A stretch of 64,000 nucleotides of DNA from Gemmobacter lanyuensis. Lineage in GTDB: Bacteria; Pseudomonadota; Alphaproteobacteria; Rhodobacterales; Rhodobacteraceae. A program made the position numbers and the translations under genes. Under the pieces are notes generated by a model that worked only from the letters and a program-made list of their open reading frames with translations, was not told where the DNA came from and did not search any database. The number at the start of each line of letters is the position of its first letter. Within the stretch, counting starts at the first letter, position 1. The stretch covers positions 401 through 64,400 of the forward strand of contig NZ_BMYQ01000017.1 of the NCBI RefSeq assembly GCF_014652355.1, given 5' to 3'. Shown here piece by piece: positions 35,772-44,362 of this stretch.

Positions 35772-35780
35772 GCGCTCCTG

Positions 35781-36164
<384 letters not shown>

Positions 36165-36190
36165 AATCTTCTCCAGTTCGTTTGTCGGGA

Positions 36191-36484
36191 TCAGTCGTCA
36201 TCCGCGTCGCTGTCCTCATCCTCGAACTCCATTTCGAGGATGGTCAGCGTCGCAGGATCCAGCTTCACTTCGATCGGCCGCCCGCTGGCATCCCGACCGT
36301 TCACCTCATAACAGCCGTCGTCCAGCCGGATGCGGCCCACGTGCCACCCCTTGGCGATGGCAAATTGCTCGACAGCGTCGCGCGGCTGCCAATCGGCCAT
36401 CGGCACGCTGCAATCGTCATCCGCACGGGCGGGTGCGGCGGAAAGCAGGCAGGCAATGAGAAGGCTTGTTGACATGCGGACCAT
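36191..36484 (-). CDS. Small secreted PepSY-domain protein with acidic tail
   Basis: 97 residues from ATG 36484 (CGGAG upstream at suitable spacing). A Sec signal (MSTSLLIACLLSAAPARA) precedes a single PepSY-like domain: WQPRDAVEQFAIAKGWHVGRIRLDDGCYEVNGRDASGRPIEVKLDPAT. The last 13 residues are nearly all Asp/Glu. First gene of the reductase operon, divergent from the OmpR-type regulator. Soluble PepSY proteins often accompany PepSY-TM reductases. The acidic tail shared with the next gene suggests cation binding. Confidence 0.75.
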   Translation of the reverse strand: MVRMSTSLLIACLLSAAPARADDDCSVPMADWQPRDAVEQFAIAKGWHVGRIRLDDGCYEVNGRDASGRPIEVKLDPATLTILEMEFEDEDSDADDD

Positions 36485-36566
36485 GCGTGACACTCCGTCG
36501 TGCTTCTGATGTTGTCTTTCTGCGCGGCAAAGCTGACGCCTGCCTGAAGCGGTGCCAGAATCTGGT

Positions 36567-36583
36567 TCAGGTCCGCGTCAGGT
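36567..36583. promoter_or_regulatory. Direct repeat operator of the OmpR-type regulator
   Basis: TCAGGT-N5-TCAGGT (period 11 bases) lies in the 145-base divergent region between the PepSY operon and the response regulator gene, 47 bases before the regulator start. Direct repeats of this geometry are typical OmpR/PmrA-family sites. Confidence 0.55.
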
Positions 36584-36629
36584 TGGGGCTGTAGGGCAAG
36601 GGCGGGTGAAACCGAGAGGACGGTCCGGA

Positions 36630-37289
36630 ATGCGGATTCTGCTGGTCGAAGATGATCGTGTCATCGCAGCTGCGGTGCGCGAACAGGCCGAGGGCGAGGG
36701 CCATTCGGTCGATCACGCCGCCCGGCTGGACACTGCGGAAGATGCACTTGCGACGGCACATTTCGATCTGATCCTGCTGGATCTGATGCTGCCTGACGGG
36801 CGCGGGTTGCCGTTTCTGCGCCGACTGCGGGCCAAGGGCAATACGACCCCGGTCATCATCATGACGGCCCTCGACCAGATTTCAGACCGGATCGACGGAT
36901 TGAATGCCGGTGCCGATGATTATCTGGTCAAGCCCTTTGATCTGAGCGAACTTTCCGCCCGCATCGGGGCGGTCTCGCGCCGCTATGCCGGGAACCCAAA
37001 TCCGCGCGTGACCTTGGGGGATTTGTCCATAGATATCGCGGCGCGCAGTCTGACGCGGGCGGGCAAGTCGGTGCCGCTGACGGCGCGGGAATGGGTTTTG
37101 CTTGAGGCCTTTCTGCAAAAACCCGGTCAACTTTTGTCGAAAGCTGTGCTCGAAGAGCGGCTTTATTCCTTTGACGCCGAGGTCGAAAGCAACACGATCG
37201 AAGTGCACATCAGCCGCCTGCGAAAAAAGCTCGGCGCGGATGTGATCGCGACGGAGCGGGGCCTCGGCTACCGGTTGGTCCGGCCGTGA
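36630..37289 (+). CDS. OmpR-family response regulator of the PepSY-reductase locus
   Basis: 219 residues: receiver with Asp51 (LILLDLMLPDG), MTALDQIS and VKPFDLSELSARI, then an OmpR-type winged helix ending SNTIEVHISRLRKKLGADVIATERGLGYRL. Closest in type to QseB/PmrA/TctD regulators. ATG 36630 has GGACGGTCCGGA upstream. It overlaps the kinase gene by GTGA and is divergent from the PepSY/reductase/apbE operon, which it probably controls through the TCAGGT repeat. Confidence 0.9.
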   Translation: MRILLVEDDRVIAAAVREQAEGEGHSVDHAARLDTAEDALATAHFDLILLDLMLPDGRGLPFLRRLRAKGNTTPVIIMTALDQISDRIDGLNAGADDYLVKPFDLSELSARIGAVSRRYAGNPNPRVTLGDLSIDIAARSLTRAGKSVPLTAREWVLLEAFLQKPGQLLSKAVLEERLYSFDAEVESNTIEVHISRLRKKLGADVIATERGLGYRLVRP

Positions 37290-38626
37290 AGGGGAACTCC
37301 ATCCGGCTGCGCTCTGCCTTCCTGCTGTCGGGGATCGTGACCCTGCTCTGGCTTGGCACTGCCATGGCCACGCTGCGCCTTGTCTCCGAAGAGATGGCCG
37401 AGGTCTTCGACTCTGCCCTGCAGGAAACGGGTCAGCGCATCCTGCAGCTGGCTGTGGTCGATGTGCTGAACCGCGATGAAGAGGGAGTGAACCGCCGAGT
37501 GACCGGGCTCGCGGAACATGAGGAGCATTTCACTTATGTGGTCCGCGATCCTGAGGGGCGTCTTTTGTTGACCTCGCACCGCGCGCGGCCGGAAGATTTT
37601 CCACTTTTTCCCGACTCCGGCTTTCATGATACCGGCGACATGCGCTTTTACCAGGAAATGGCGGTCCGCGGCACCGTGATCCTGACCATTGCCGAGCCGC
37701 TGTCGCATCGTCGCGAAGCGGTAGTCAACATGGCGCTTTCGCTCGCTCTGCCCCTGCTGGTCACGGTCCCCCTCAGCCTGATCGCGATTTTCTATGGTCT
37801 CGGTTTCGGTCTGCGCCCGTTGAACCGGCTGCGCGACCAGCTGGCCCAACGGGGCGCGACCCGGCTTGCCCCGCTTGTCCGTACCGGTGTTCCGTCAGAG
37901 CTTGGTCCCATTGTAGATACCATCAACGATCTTCTCATGCGGCTGGAGCGGGCCTTTGCCGCCGAACGCAGCTTTGCAGCCAACGCCGCGCATGAACTGC
38001 GCACACCCCTGGCAGGGGCTTTGGGGCAACTGCAGCGTTTGCGGCATCAGTCGCAAGACCCCGAAACCCGAAGACGTGCTGATGAGGTGGAACATACGCT
38101 GCGACGCCTGATCCGCCTCTCGGAAAAGCTGATGCAGTTGGCCCGTGCCGAAGGTGCGCGTCTGTTGACAGATGCAGCCGCCGATATCCGGCCCGTTCTG
38201 GATATGGTCGTTCGGGATTTTGCCCATGCCGCCAGTGCTCGAGAGATACGTCTTGACCTGCCAGACCAGCCGGTGCTGGCGCGCGTCGATCTGGATGCCA
38301 TTGCCATTGTGGCGCGCAACCTGATCGAGAACGCCATCCGCCATGGCGATGGCGGTACCATTTCCGTAAGGCTGGATGCAGACGCGACCCTGACGGTCGA
38401 GAACAGCGGCCCGACCGTGCCCGCCGATCGGATGTTGTCGTTGACCGACAGGTTCGTGCGCGGAAACAGTGTCGACGATGGCAGCGGGCTTGGCCTTGCC
38501 ATCGTCCAGACCATCGCCGGTCGCATCGGCTCGCAGTTGGTTCTGCATTCGCCTGTCCCCGGCCGAGCCGATGGTTTCCAGGCCTCTCTCTCCTTCCTCC
38601 CCCAAATCCCCCAACTGACGGACTGA
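37286..38626 (+). CDS. Sensor histidine kinase of the PepSY-reductase locus
   Basis: 446 residues: TM1 (about 8-28), a periplasmic sensor of about 125 residues, TM2 (about 150-175), HAMP-like linker, HisKA with His236 (NAAHELRTPLAG), and HATPase_c with NLIENAIRHG and GSGLGLAIV. The QseC/TctE-like layout suits detection of metal ions or small organic acids. Start GTG 37286 is coupled to the response regulator. The VIT-family transporter begins 3 bases after it, so the three genes form one operon. Confidence 0.88.
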   Translation: MKGNSIRLRSAFLLSGIVTLLWLGTAMATLRLVSEEMAEVFDSALQETGQRILQLAVVDVLNRDEEGVNRRVTGLAEHEEHFTYVVRDPEGRLLLTSHRARPEDFPLFPDSGFHDTGDMRFYQEMAVRGTVILTIAEPLSHRREAVVNMALSLALPLLVTVPLSLIAIFYGLGFGLRPLNRLRDQLAQRGATRLAPLVRTGVPSELGPIVDTINDLLMRLERAFAAERSFAANAAHELRTPLAGALGQLQRLRHQSQDPETRRRADEVEHTLRRLIRLSEKLMQLARAEGARLLTDAAADIRPVLDMVVRDFAHAASAREIRLDLPDQPVLARVDLDAIAIVARNLIENAIRHGDGGTISVRLDADATLTVENSGPTVPADRMLSLTDRFVRGNSVDDGSGLGLAIVQTIAGRIGSQLVLHSPVPGRADGFQASLSFLPQIPQLTD

Positions 38627-38629
38627 ACC

Positions 38630-39337
38630 ATGAGCTTGCCCTACGAATCCGCCCATGAGGAACTGCATTATCTGGATCGCGCGGGCTGGCTCCGCGCCGC
38701 GGTGCTGGGCGCGAATGACGGGATTGTTTCCGTCTCATCCCTCATTGTGGGGGTGGCCGCCGCCGATCCCAGCCGCATCTCCATCCTGGTCGCGGGGGCA
38801 GCTGGCCTCGCTGCCGGGGCCATGTCGATGGCCGCGGGGGAATATGTCTCTGTCAGCTCACAATCCGATGTGGAACGCGCCGATATCGCCCGGGAACGCC
38901 AGGCGTTGATCGACACACCCTTGGCCGAAGAACGCGAGCTGGCCTCAATCTACGAATCGCGTGGGCTGTCACCGCAGACCGCTGCGCTGGTCGCGCGGGA
39001 ACTGACCGAAAAAGATGCGCTTGCGGCCCATGTCCGGGATGAACTGGGTCTTTCCGAGGTCCATGCCGCGAACCCGTTGCAGGCGGCGCTGGCCTCGGGG
39101 CTGACCTTCACAGCTGCTGCCGCGGTTCCGCTCGCCGCCGCGGCCCTGGCGCCCGATGGCATGATCGTCCCGACCGTGGTGATCGCCACCCTGGGTAGCC
39201 TTGCGGGCCTTGGTGCACTGGGCGCCCATGCGGGCGGGGCGCCGAAACTGCGGGCGACATCCCGCGTTCTGTTTTGGGGAGCGGCCGCCATGGCCATTAC
39301 CGCAGGGGTCGGGCGGCTTTTCGGCGTTTCGGTCTAG
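38630..39337 (+). CDS. VIT1/CCC1-family Fe(II)/Mn(II) transporter
   Basis: 235 residues with about five membrane segments. The family hallmark WLRAAVLGANDGIVSVSSLIVGVAAA and AAGAMSMAAGEYVSVSSQSDVERADIARER, an amphipathic cytoplasmic metal-binding segment, are present. VIT/CCC1 proteins export Fe(II) or Mn(II) from the cytoplasm by H+ antiport. There is no ferritin-like N-domain, unlike MbfA. Being in the kinase operon suggests the two-component system responds to iron, manganese or their redox state. Confidence 0.9.
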   Translation: MSLPYESAHEELHYLDRAGWLRAAVLGANDGIVSVSSLIVGVAAADPSRISILVAGAAGLAAGAMSMAAGEYVSVSSQSDVERADIARERQALIDTPLAEERELASIYESRGLSPQTAALVARELTEKDALAAHVRDELGLSEVHAANPLQAALASGLTFTAAAAVPLAAAALAPDGMIVPTVVIATLGSLAGLGALGAHAGGAPKLRATSRVLFWGAAAMAITAGVGRLFGVSV

Positions 39338-39346
39338 GGGGAAGAT

Positions 39347-39362
39347 CGGGGCCCTGGCCCCG
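39347..39362 (+). terminator. GC-rich hairpin after the VIT gene
   Basis: Palindrome CGGGGCC-CT-GGCCCCG starts 9 bases after the VIT stop; no T-run follows. The rest of 39363-39581 shows no gene or further clear signal. Confidence 0.4.
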
Positions 39363-39581
39363 CCCCCGCCGCGCGACCGATCATCGGCCCCGGAACCCCA
39401 CTGCGGCGGAGTCCTCTCTGGGGACGACAAGGCACAGAACGCAGCGTGCCTGAGTGTGTGCGTCATTCGCCCCGATCCTGCTCAAGGCGCGTGCGCTTTC
39501 TTTGGGTCTTGTGATCCTTCAGCGCCCCGGTCGGTGCCTTGGCGCGCTTGATCCATCAGCCCCTTGAGGTCATGCGAAAAA

Positions 39582-39602
39582 GCCGCGCAGCATCTGCGCG
39601 GC
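39582..39602 (-). terminator. Rho-independent terminator of the urt operon
   Basis: A perfect 9-bp stem GCCGCGCAG/CTGCGCGGC with a 3-base loop, 24 bases after the urtE stop, followed on the minus strand by TTTTTCG. Confidence 0.88.
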
Positions 39603-39626
39603 CCGGGGTCCCTTCGGGGAAGAAGA

Positions 39627-40322
39627 TCAGACCGACACCTCGGCCCGCAATTCGGCCTGGGTCAATTCGCTGCGGCTGCCCTGCATCGCCACCGTCCCGC
39701 GCCGCAAGACGTAGAACCGGTCGGCCAGCCCATAGGCAAAGTCGAAATATTGTTCGACCAGCACGATCGCGATGTCGCCCCGCGATTTCAGATAGGTGAT
39801 GACCCTGCCGATCTGCTGGATGATATTGGGCTGGATCCCCTCGGTCGGTTCATCGAGCAGCAGCACTTTGGGACGCATGAGCATGGCCCGTGCGATGGCC
39901 AGCTGCTGCTGTTGCCCGCCCGACAGATCGCCGCCGCGCCGCCGCGACATGTCTTTCAGCACGGGGAAGAGGTCATAGATTTCATCCGGGATGCAATGCT
40001 CGGATTTCGGCAGTACCGCATAGGCGGTTTCCAGATTTTCCTGCACGGTCAGCAGGGGAAAGATCATCCGGCCCTGCGGCACCACGGCAAGTCCGCGCGC
40101 GGCCATTTCTTGTGGTGGCAGCCGGGGCAGCACCCGGCCATCAAGCACAATCTCTCCGCCCGAGCGAGGATGCGTCCCCGCCAATGCCTTGAGAAACGAC
40201 GTTTTTCCTACGCCGTTGGTGCCCATGATGCAGGTCACTTCGCCTGCCGCCGCCATGAAATCAATCCCGTGAAGGATCTGGCTGCCGCCATAATGCAGGG
40301 TCAGCCCCTTGGTTTCGATCAT
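39627..40322 (-). CDS. urtE: Urea ABC transporter ATP-binding protein UrtE
   Basis: 231 residues. Walker A GTNGVGKTS (Asn replacing the usual Gly-Pro style), signature LSGGQQQQLAIARAM and Walker B VLLLDEPTEGIQPNI. These match UrtE/LivF-type ATPases. Last gene of urtABCDE, 11 bases after urtD. Urea uptake feeds urease or urea amidolyase, neither of which is in the window. Confidence 0.92.
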   Translation of the reverse strand: MIETKGLTLHYGGSQILHGIDFMAAAGEVTCIMGTNGVGKTSFLKALAGTHPRSGGEIVLDGRVLPRLPPQEMAARGLAVVPQGRMIFPLLTVQENLETAYAVLPKSEHCIPDEIYDLFPVLKDMSRRRGGDLSGGQQQQLAIARAMLMRPKVLLLDEPTEGIQPNIIQQIGRVITYLKSRGDIAIVLVEQYFDFAYGLADRFYVLRRGTVAMQGSRSELTQAELRAEVSV

Positions 40323-40333
40323 CCGCCCGCTCC

Positions 40334-41077
40334 TTATCCGCGTCCGAGATAGACTTCGATGACGGCTGGATTGCGCGTCACATGGTCGAGCGATCCTTCC
40401 GCCAGAACCGCCCCCTCATGCAGCACCGTGACCCGGCAATTCAGCCGCCGGACAAATTCCATGTCATGTTCCACCACCACCACGGCGCGGGTGCGCGCAA
40501 TCCCGACCAGCATCGCGGTGGTCTGTTCCCGTTCGGCCAGCGTCATGCCCGCAGCGGGTTCATCAATCAGCAGCAGCCTGGGTTCCTGCGCCAGCAGCAT
40601 GGCGATTTCGAGCCATTGTTTCTGACCATGCGAAAGCTCGCCCGCCTTGCGTGCAAGATGCGCCCCGAGCCCCACCTGCGCCGCCAGGGCGGCCACCCGC
40701 GCGCGCCCTTCGCCAGTCAGCACGAAGGCCAGCGCAGCAAAGGGGTTACGGGGCGATTTCAGAGCAAGGATCAGGTTTTCGGCAACGGTCTGGTCCTCGA
40801 ACACCGTCGGGCGCTGGAATTTCCGCCCGATCCCGATGCGCGCAATGGCGGCCTCGGACAGATTGAGAAGCGAAATCGCGCGCTCCCCCCAGGTCACGCT
40901 GCCGCTGTCAGGGCGGGTCTTCCCGGTGATGATGTCCATGAAGGTGGTCTTGCCCGCCCCGTTGGGGCCGATGATGGCGCGCAGTTCGGCCGCCCCGATC
41001 GAGAAAGACAGGTTGTTGATGGCGCGGAACCCGTCAAAGCTGACCGAGACGCCAGAAACTTCGAGAAGGGCAGTCAT
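40334..41077 (-). CDS. urtD: Urea ABC transporter ATP-binding protein UrtD
   Basis: 247 residues. Walker A GPNGAGKTTFMDIITGKTRPD, signature LSHGQKQWLEIAMLL and Walker B LLLIDEPAAGMT are those of UrtD/LivG-type ATPases. The start overlaps the urtC stop (ATGA). The long upstream in-frame extension belongs to urtC sequence and is ignored. Confidence 0.92.
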   Translation of the reverse strand: MTALLEVSGVSVSFDGFRAINNLSFSIGAAELRAIIGPNGAGKTTFMDIITGKTRPDSGSVTWGERAISLLNLSEAAIARIGIGRKFQRPTVFEDQTVAENLILALKSPRNPFAALAFVLTGEGRARVAALAAQVGLGAHLARKAGELSHGQKQWLEIAMLLAQEPRLLLIDEPAAGMTLAEREQTTAMLVGIARTRAVVVVEHDMEFVRRLNCRVTVLHEGAVLAEGSLDHVTRNPAVIEVYLGRG

Positions 41078-42354
41078 TCCACGGCCTCGCTTTCCTGGAG
41101 TGATCCGGCATCCGGACCCAGGGGCTGTCCCTTGCGGTCGGGGCTGTGCAGGCCCTGGAACCGGTCGAACACTCCGCCGATCCCCTTTGGCGCCCAAAGT
41201 GTTACCGCCACGAAGGACAGACCGAGCAGCACCTGCCACCAATCGACCCAGTCGATGGTATAGACCCCGAGCGGGATGGATGGTGCCCGCCCGCCTGTGA
41301 ACCAGCTCGACAACAGCGACACGAAGGCTGCCCCGATCACGGCCCCGTAAAGCCTGCCGCGCCCGCCGATCGCCACCCAGACCGCAAGATAGATCGAGGC
41401 GATGGGAGCAAGCTCGGCCGGGTTGATGATCCCCGCTTGCGGGTAGTAGAGCGCCCCGGCGATGCCACAGAGGATCGCCGTCACGACGAAGACGAACAGC
41501 TTGTAGCCCTCGACCGGGTAACCAAGGAAACGGACCCGCGCCTCATCGTCGCGGATGGCCCGCAGCACCGAACCCATTTTGCCCGAAACCACGGCAGACA
41601 GCAGCAGATAAGCCAGCGCCAGCATCAGCGCCGAGGCCCAGAAGAACCAGACCGACAGGAAATCCTGGGACACATCGGCAAGACCGGGCAGGTTCTGCAG
41701 CCCCGACAGGCCGTTGTTGCCGCGCAGGCCGCTGTCGTTCTGGAACAGGTACAGCGACAGTGCGAGCGTCATGGCTTGCGTCAGGATGGACAGGTAGACG
41801 CCGGTCACGCGGCTGCGAAAGGCAAGCCATCCGAAGATCAGAGCCAGCAGCCCCGGCACCAGCACCACCAGCGCAAGCTGCAGGGGCAGGGAATGGGCAA
41901 ATCCCCAGATCAGCGGAATGTCCGACCCGCCGACCACGCCAAAGATCTGGCTGCCTACGCCTTGCGCAATCTCTTCGGCCGTGGGGGGCAGGGGGCCTGC
42001 GACAAGCGATTGCAGGACGATTTCCTGCGTCCGTGCATACATCAGCCACTGCCCGATCATGTAACCGCCCAGTGCGAAAAACGCCATGTGGCCCAGCGAC
42101 AGGATGCCGGTGTAGCCCCAAACGATATCCATCGCGAGGGCGGCGAGACAGAGACACAGCGTCTTGCCCAATGTCTTGACGAAGGATGTGCTGATCCCGC
42201 CCCCGCCATAGGCCGGGCTGAGCAGCGTCACCGCCAGCGTCAGCACCGCAAGGCCCAGCAGGAACCAAAGTACCGAAGGATTGCGGCGCAGATAACCGGA
42301 CGGATGCAGGATGTTGGCCGGGGCCGTCACCGGGTTTTGGGTGGTTTCGGTCAT
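41074..42354 (-). CDS. urtC: Urea ABC transporter permease UrtC
   Basis: 426 residues, about 10 hydrophobic segments. Conserved UrtC/LivM stretches: DIVWGYTGILSLGHMAFFALGGYMIG, RSRVTGVYLSILTQAMTLAL, and GRGRLYGAVIGAAFVSLLSS. Forms the membrane channel with UrtB. ATG 42354 is one base downstream of the urtB stop; an ATG 11 codons earlier lies inside urtB. Confidence 0.92.
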   Translation of the reverse strand: MTETTQNPVTAPANILHPSGYLRRNPSVLWFLLGLAVLTLAVTLLSPAYGGGGISTSFVKTLGKTLCLCLAALAMDIVWGYTGILSLGHMAFFALGGYMIGQWLMYARTQEIVLQSLVAGPLPPTAEEIAQGVGSQIFGVVGGSDIPLIWGFAHSLPLQLALVVLVPGLLALIFGWLAFRSRVTGVYLSILTQAMTLALSLYLFQNDSGLRGNNGLSGLQNLPGLADVSQDFLSVWFFWASALMLALAYLLLSAVVSGKMGSVLRAIRDDEARVRFLGYPVEGYKLFVFVVTAILCGIAGALYYPQAGIINPAELAPIASIYLAVWVAIGGRGRLYGAVIGAAFVSLLSSWFTGGRAPSIPLGVYTIDWVDWWQVLLGLSFVAVTLWAPKGIGGVFDRFQGLHSPDRKGQPLGPDAGSLQESEAVE

Positions 42355-42355
42355 G

Positions 42356-44305
42356 TCAGTCACCTGCCGCACGGCCCCTGAGCGCAATGATCCCGCGGGG
42401 GCGGAATTGGATGAAGAGGATGATGAAGATGATCATGTAGGTCTGTGCGGCCAGCGTGTTCGAGGGGTTCAGCCACTCGATCGCCTTCTGAAGCCCGCCG
42501 ATCATCCCCGCACCGGCGAGTGCGCCCCAGATATTGCCCACGCCGCCCACGACCACGGTCATGAAGCTCTGGACGATGTAGTCGCTGCCAAGTTCGGATG
42601 TGACCTTGGCGTAAAGCCCGATCGACACGCCAGCGATACCCGCGATGCCCGAACCAAGACCGAAAGTCAGCATGTTGATGCGGTCGGGATTGATCCCCAT
42701 GCTGGCTGCCATCGCCGGATTTTGGGTGACGGCGCGCACCTCAAGGCCAAGACGCGTGCGTTTCATGAGATAGAGAAAGAACCCCAGGAACAGCAGCGCC
42801 AGCACGATGATGGCAAGACGGATGTAGCTGATCGAAATGACATCATTCAGCGTGAGCGCCCCACCCAGCCAATCCGGTGCTGTCAGTGGCCGGGCCTGCG
42901 TGCCGAAGATGTTCTTGAAGATCTGTTGCAGCGCGATCGAGATGCCGAACGTCGCCAGCAGCGTTTCCAGAGGCCGCTTGTAGAGATGGCGGATCACCAG
43001 CCGCTCCATGCCGACCCCGGCGGCGAAAGTGACGGCGAAGGCAAGCGGGAAGGCCACCAGCAGCGAAGCGGTGTATCCCGGCACGATTTGCTGCACCACA
43101 TAACCCGTGTAGGCCCCCATGGTGATAAATTCGCCATGGGCCATGTTGATGACGCCCATCACGCCAAAGGTGATTGCAAGGCCGATCGCGGCAAGGAAGT
43201 AGATTGCAGCAAGGCTCAGCCCGTCCAACGACAGATCAGCCGCCTGCATAGCGGCCACCTTCAGCGCAATCCGGTCAAGCGCGCTGCGGGCAGCCGCTGT
43301 GACGGTCGCATCCGCTTCGGTGTAAACGTCGTAAAATCCATGTGCGGCGATGGCCTTGGCCACCTCGTCGTCGGTTGCGGCAGACGGCACCTGCCCCGCG
43401 GCTTCAAGTGCGGTATAGGCACGGTCGCGGGTTGCCTGATCACCCAGTTCAGACAGCGGAACCCCGGCAACCTGCCCCGCGGCGATATGGGCGGCCAGGG
43501 CCTGTTTCTGGTCCTCGCGGGTGATGCGGGCCGGCGCGGCCCCGCTTGTCACCAAAAGTGCATAGGCATCGGCCGCGGAAAGATCCGTGCCCACCGTCAG
43601 GCTGCGCGCGATATTCGCGCCTTCGGGACGGGTGACTGCCGCGATGCGTGTGGTGGCAAGCAACGGCGTCAGTGCCGCGCGCAGGTCAAGGCCTGCGTCT
43701 GCACCAAACCCTTCGATAGCGGCGACGCGCGCCTTCGGGTCGGGATCAAAGCGCAGCGTCAGCAACCGTTCCAGTCGCAGCTTGCGCGCCAACAAGGCCG
43801 GATCGGTTTCGTTTGCGGTCGCGCCCCGCAGGGCGGCCAGCGCTTCGACATTGGGGTCTTTGGCGATGGAATTCAGCGCCTCGGCCCGTTTTGCCGGGTC
43901 GGGGTCCGACAGGGTAAATTGCACCAGCGCTGCCGCAATCAGCCCCCGCACCCCGGCGTTGGGTTTCAGCACCGTGATCTCGGCATTGGCCGCAATACCG
44001 GCAGATGCGCCTTGCAGATCGGTCAAGGCATAGCCCGCCGCGTCCGGCGCCAGCAGGAAGATGGCGCCATCCGATTTGCGTTTGCCCAGAAGCTTGCCGC
44101 CCCAGGCCTCAAGCAGCCGGGCGGCCATCGGATCGCCCGAACCGGCAAGATCCGCAATCACCGGCCCGATGGTCTGACGGGACGGTTTTTCAATGTCGCG
44201 GGCATGTGTGGCGACAATCTTCGCCACGGTTTCGGCCAGCACTGGCCCGACATGGGCGGTCAGGCCCAGGAAGGCCATCGCCAGCCCCAGAAGAAAGGCG
44301 CGCAT
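42356..44305 (-). CDS. urtB: Urea ABC transporter permease UrtB with long N-terminal extension
   Basis: 649 residues. After a signal-like segment (AFLLGLAMAFLGLTAHVGPVLA), about 300 residues of Ala-rich, HEAT-like helical repeats precede the LivH-type permease domain (LAAIYFLAAIGLAITFGVMGVINMAHGEF; GLGSGIAGIAGVSIGL). UrtB proteins usually carry a periplasmic N-domain, but this one is at the long end. It pairs with UrtC. The region may help dock UrtA. It lies 57 bases after urtA. Confidence 0.9.
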   Translation of the reverse strand: MRAFLLGLAMAFLGLTAHVGPVLAETVAKIVATHARDIEKPSRQTIGPVIADLAGSGDPMAARLLEAWGGKLLGKRKSDGAIFLLAPDAAGYALTDLQGASAGIAANAEITVLKPNAGVRGLIAAALVQFTLSDPDPAKRAEALNSIAKDPNVEALAALRGATANETDPALLARKLRLERLLTLRFDPDPKARVAAIEGFGADAGLDLRAALTPLLATTRIAAVTRPEGANIARSLTVGTDLSAADAYALLVTSGAAPARITREDQKQALAAHIAAGQVAGVPLSELGDQATRDRAYTALEAAGQVPSAATDDEVAKAIAAHGFYDVYTEADATVTAAARSALDRIALKVAAMQAADLSLDGLSLAAIYFLAAIGLAITFGVMGVINMAHGEFITMGAYTGYVVQQIVPGYTASLLVAFPLAFAVTFAAGVGMERLVIRHLYKRPLETLLATFGISIALQQIFKNIFGTQARPLTAPDWLGGALTLNDVISISYIRLAIIVLALLFLGFFLYLMKRTRLGLEVRAVTQNPAMAASMGINPDRINMLTFGLGSGIAGIAGVSIGLYAKVTSELGSDYIVQSFMTVVVGGVGNIWGALAGAGMIGGLQKAIEWLNPSNTLAAQTYMIIFIILFIQFRPRGIIALRGRAAGD

Positions 44306-44362
44306 GGGGATTCCACTTCGGAAGGGGCAGGAGGGACCGGCAGGCCCCCCCTGATTGGTGGA

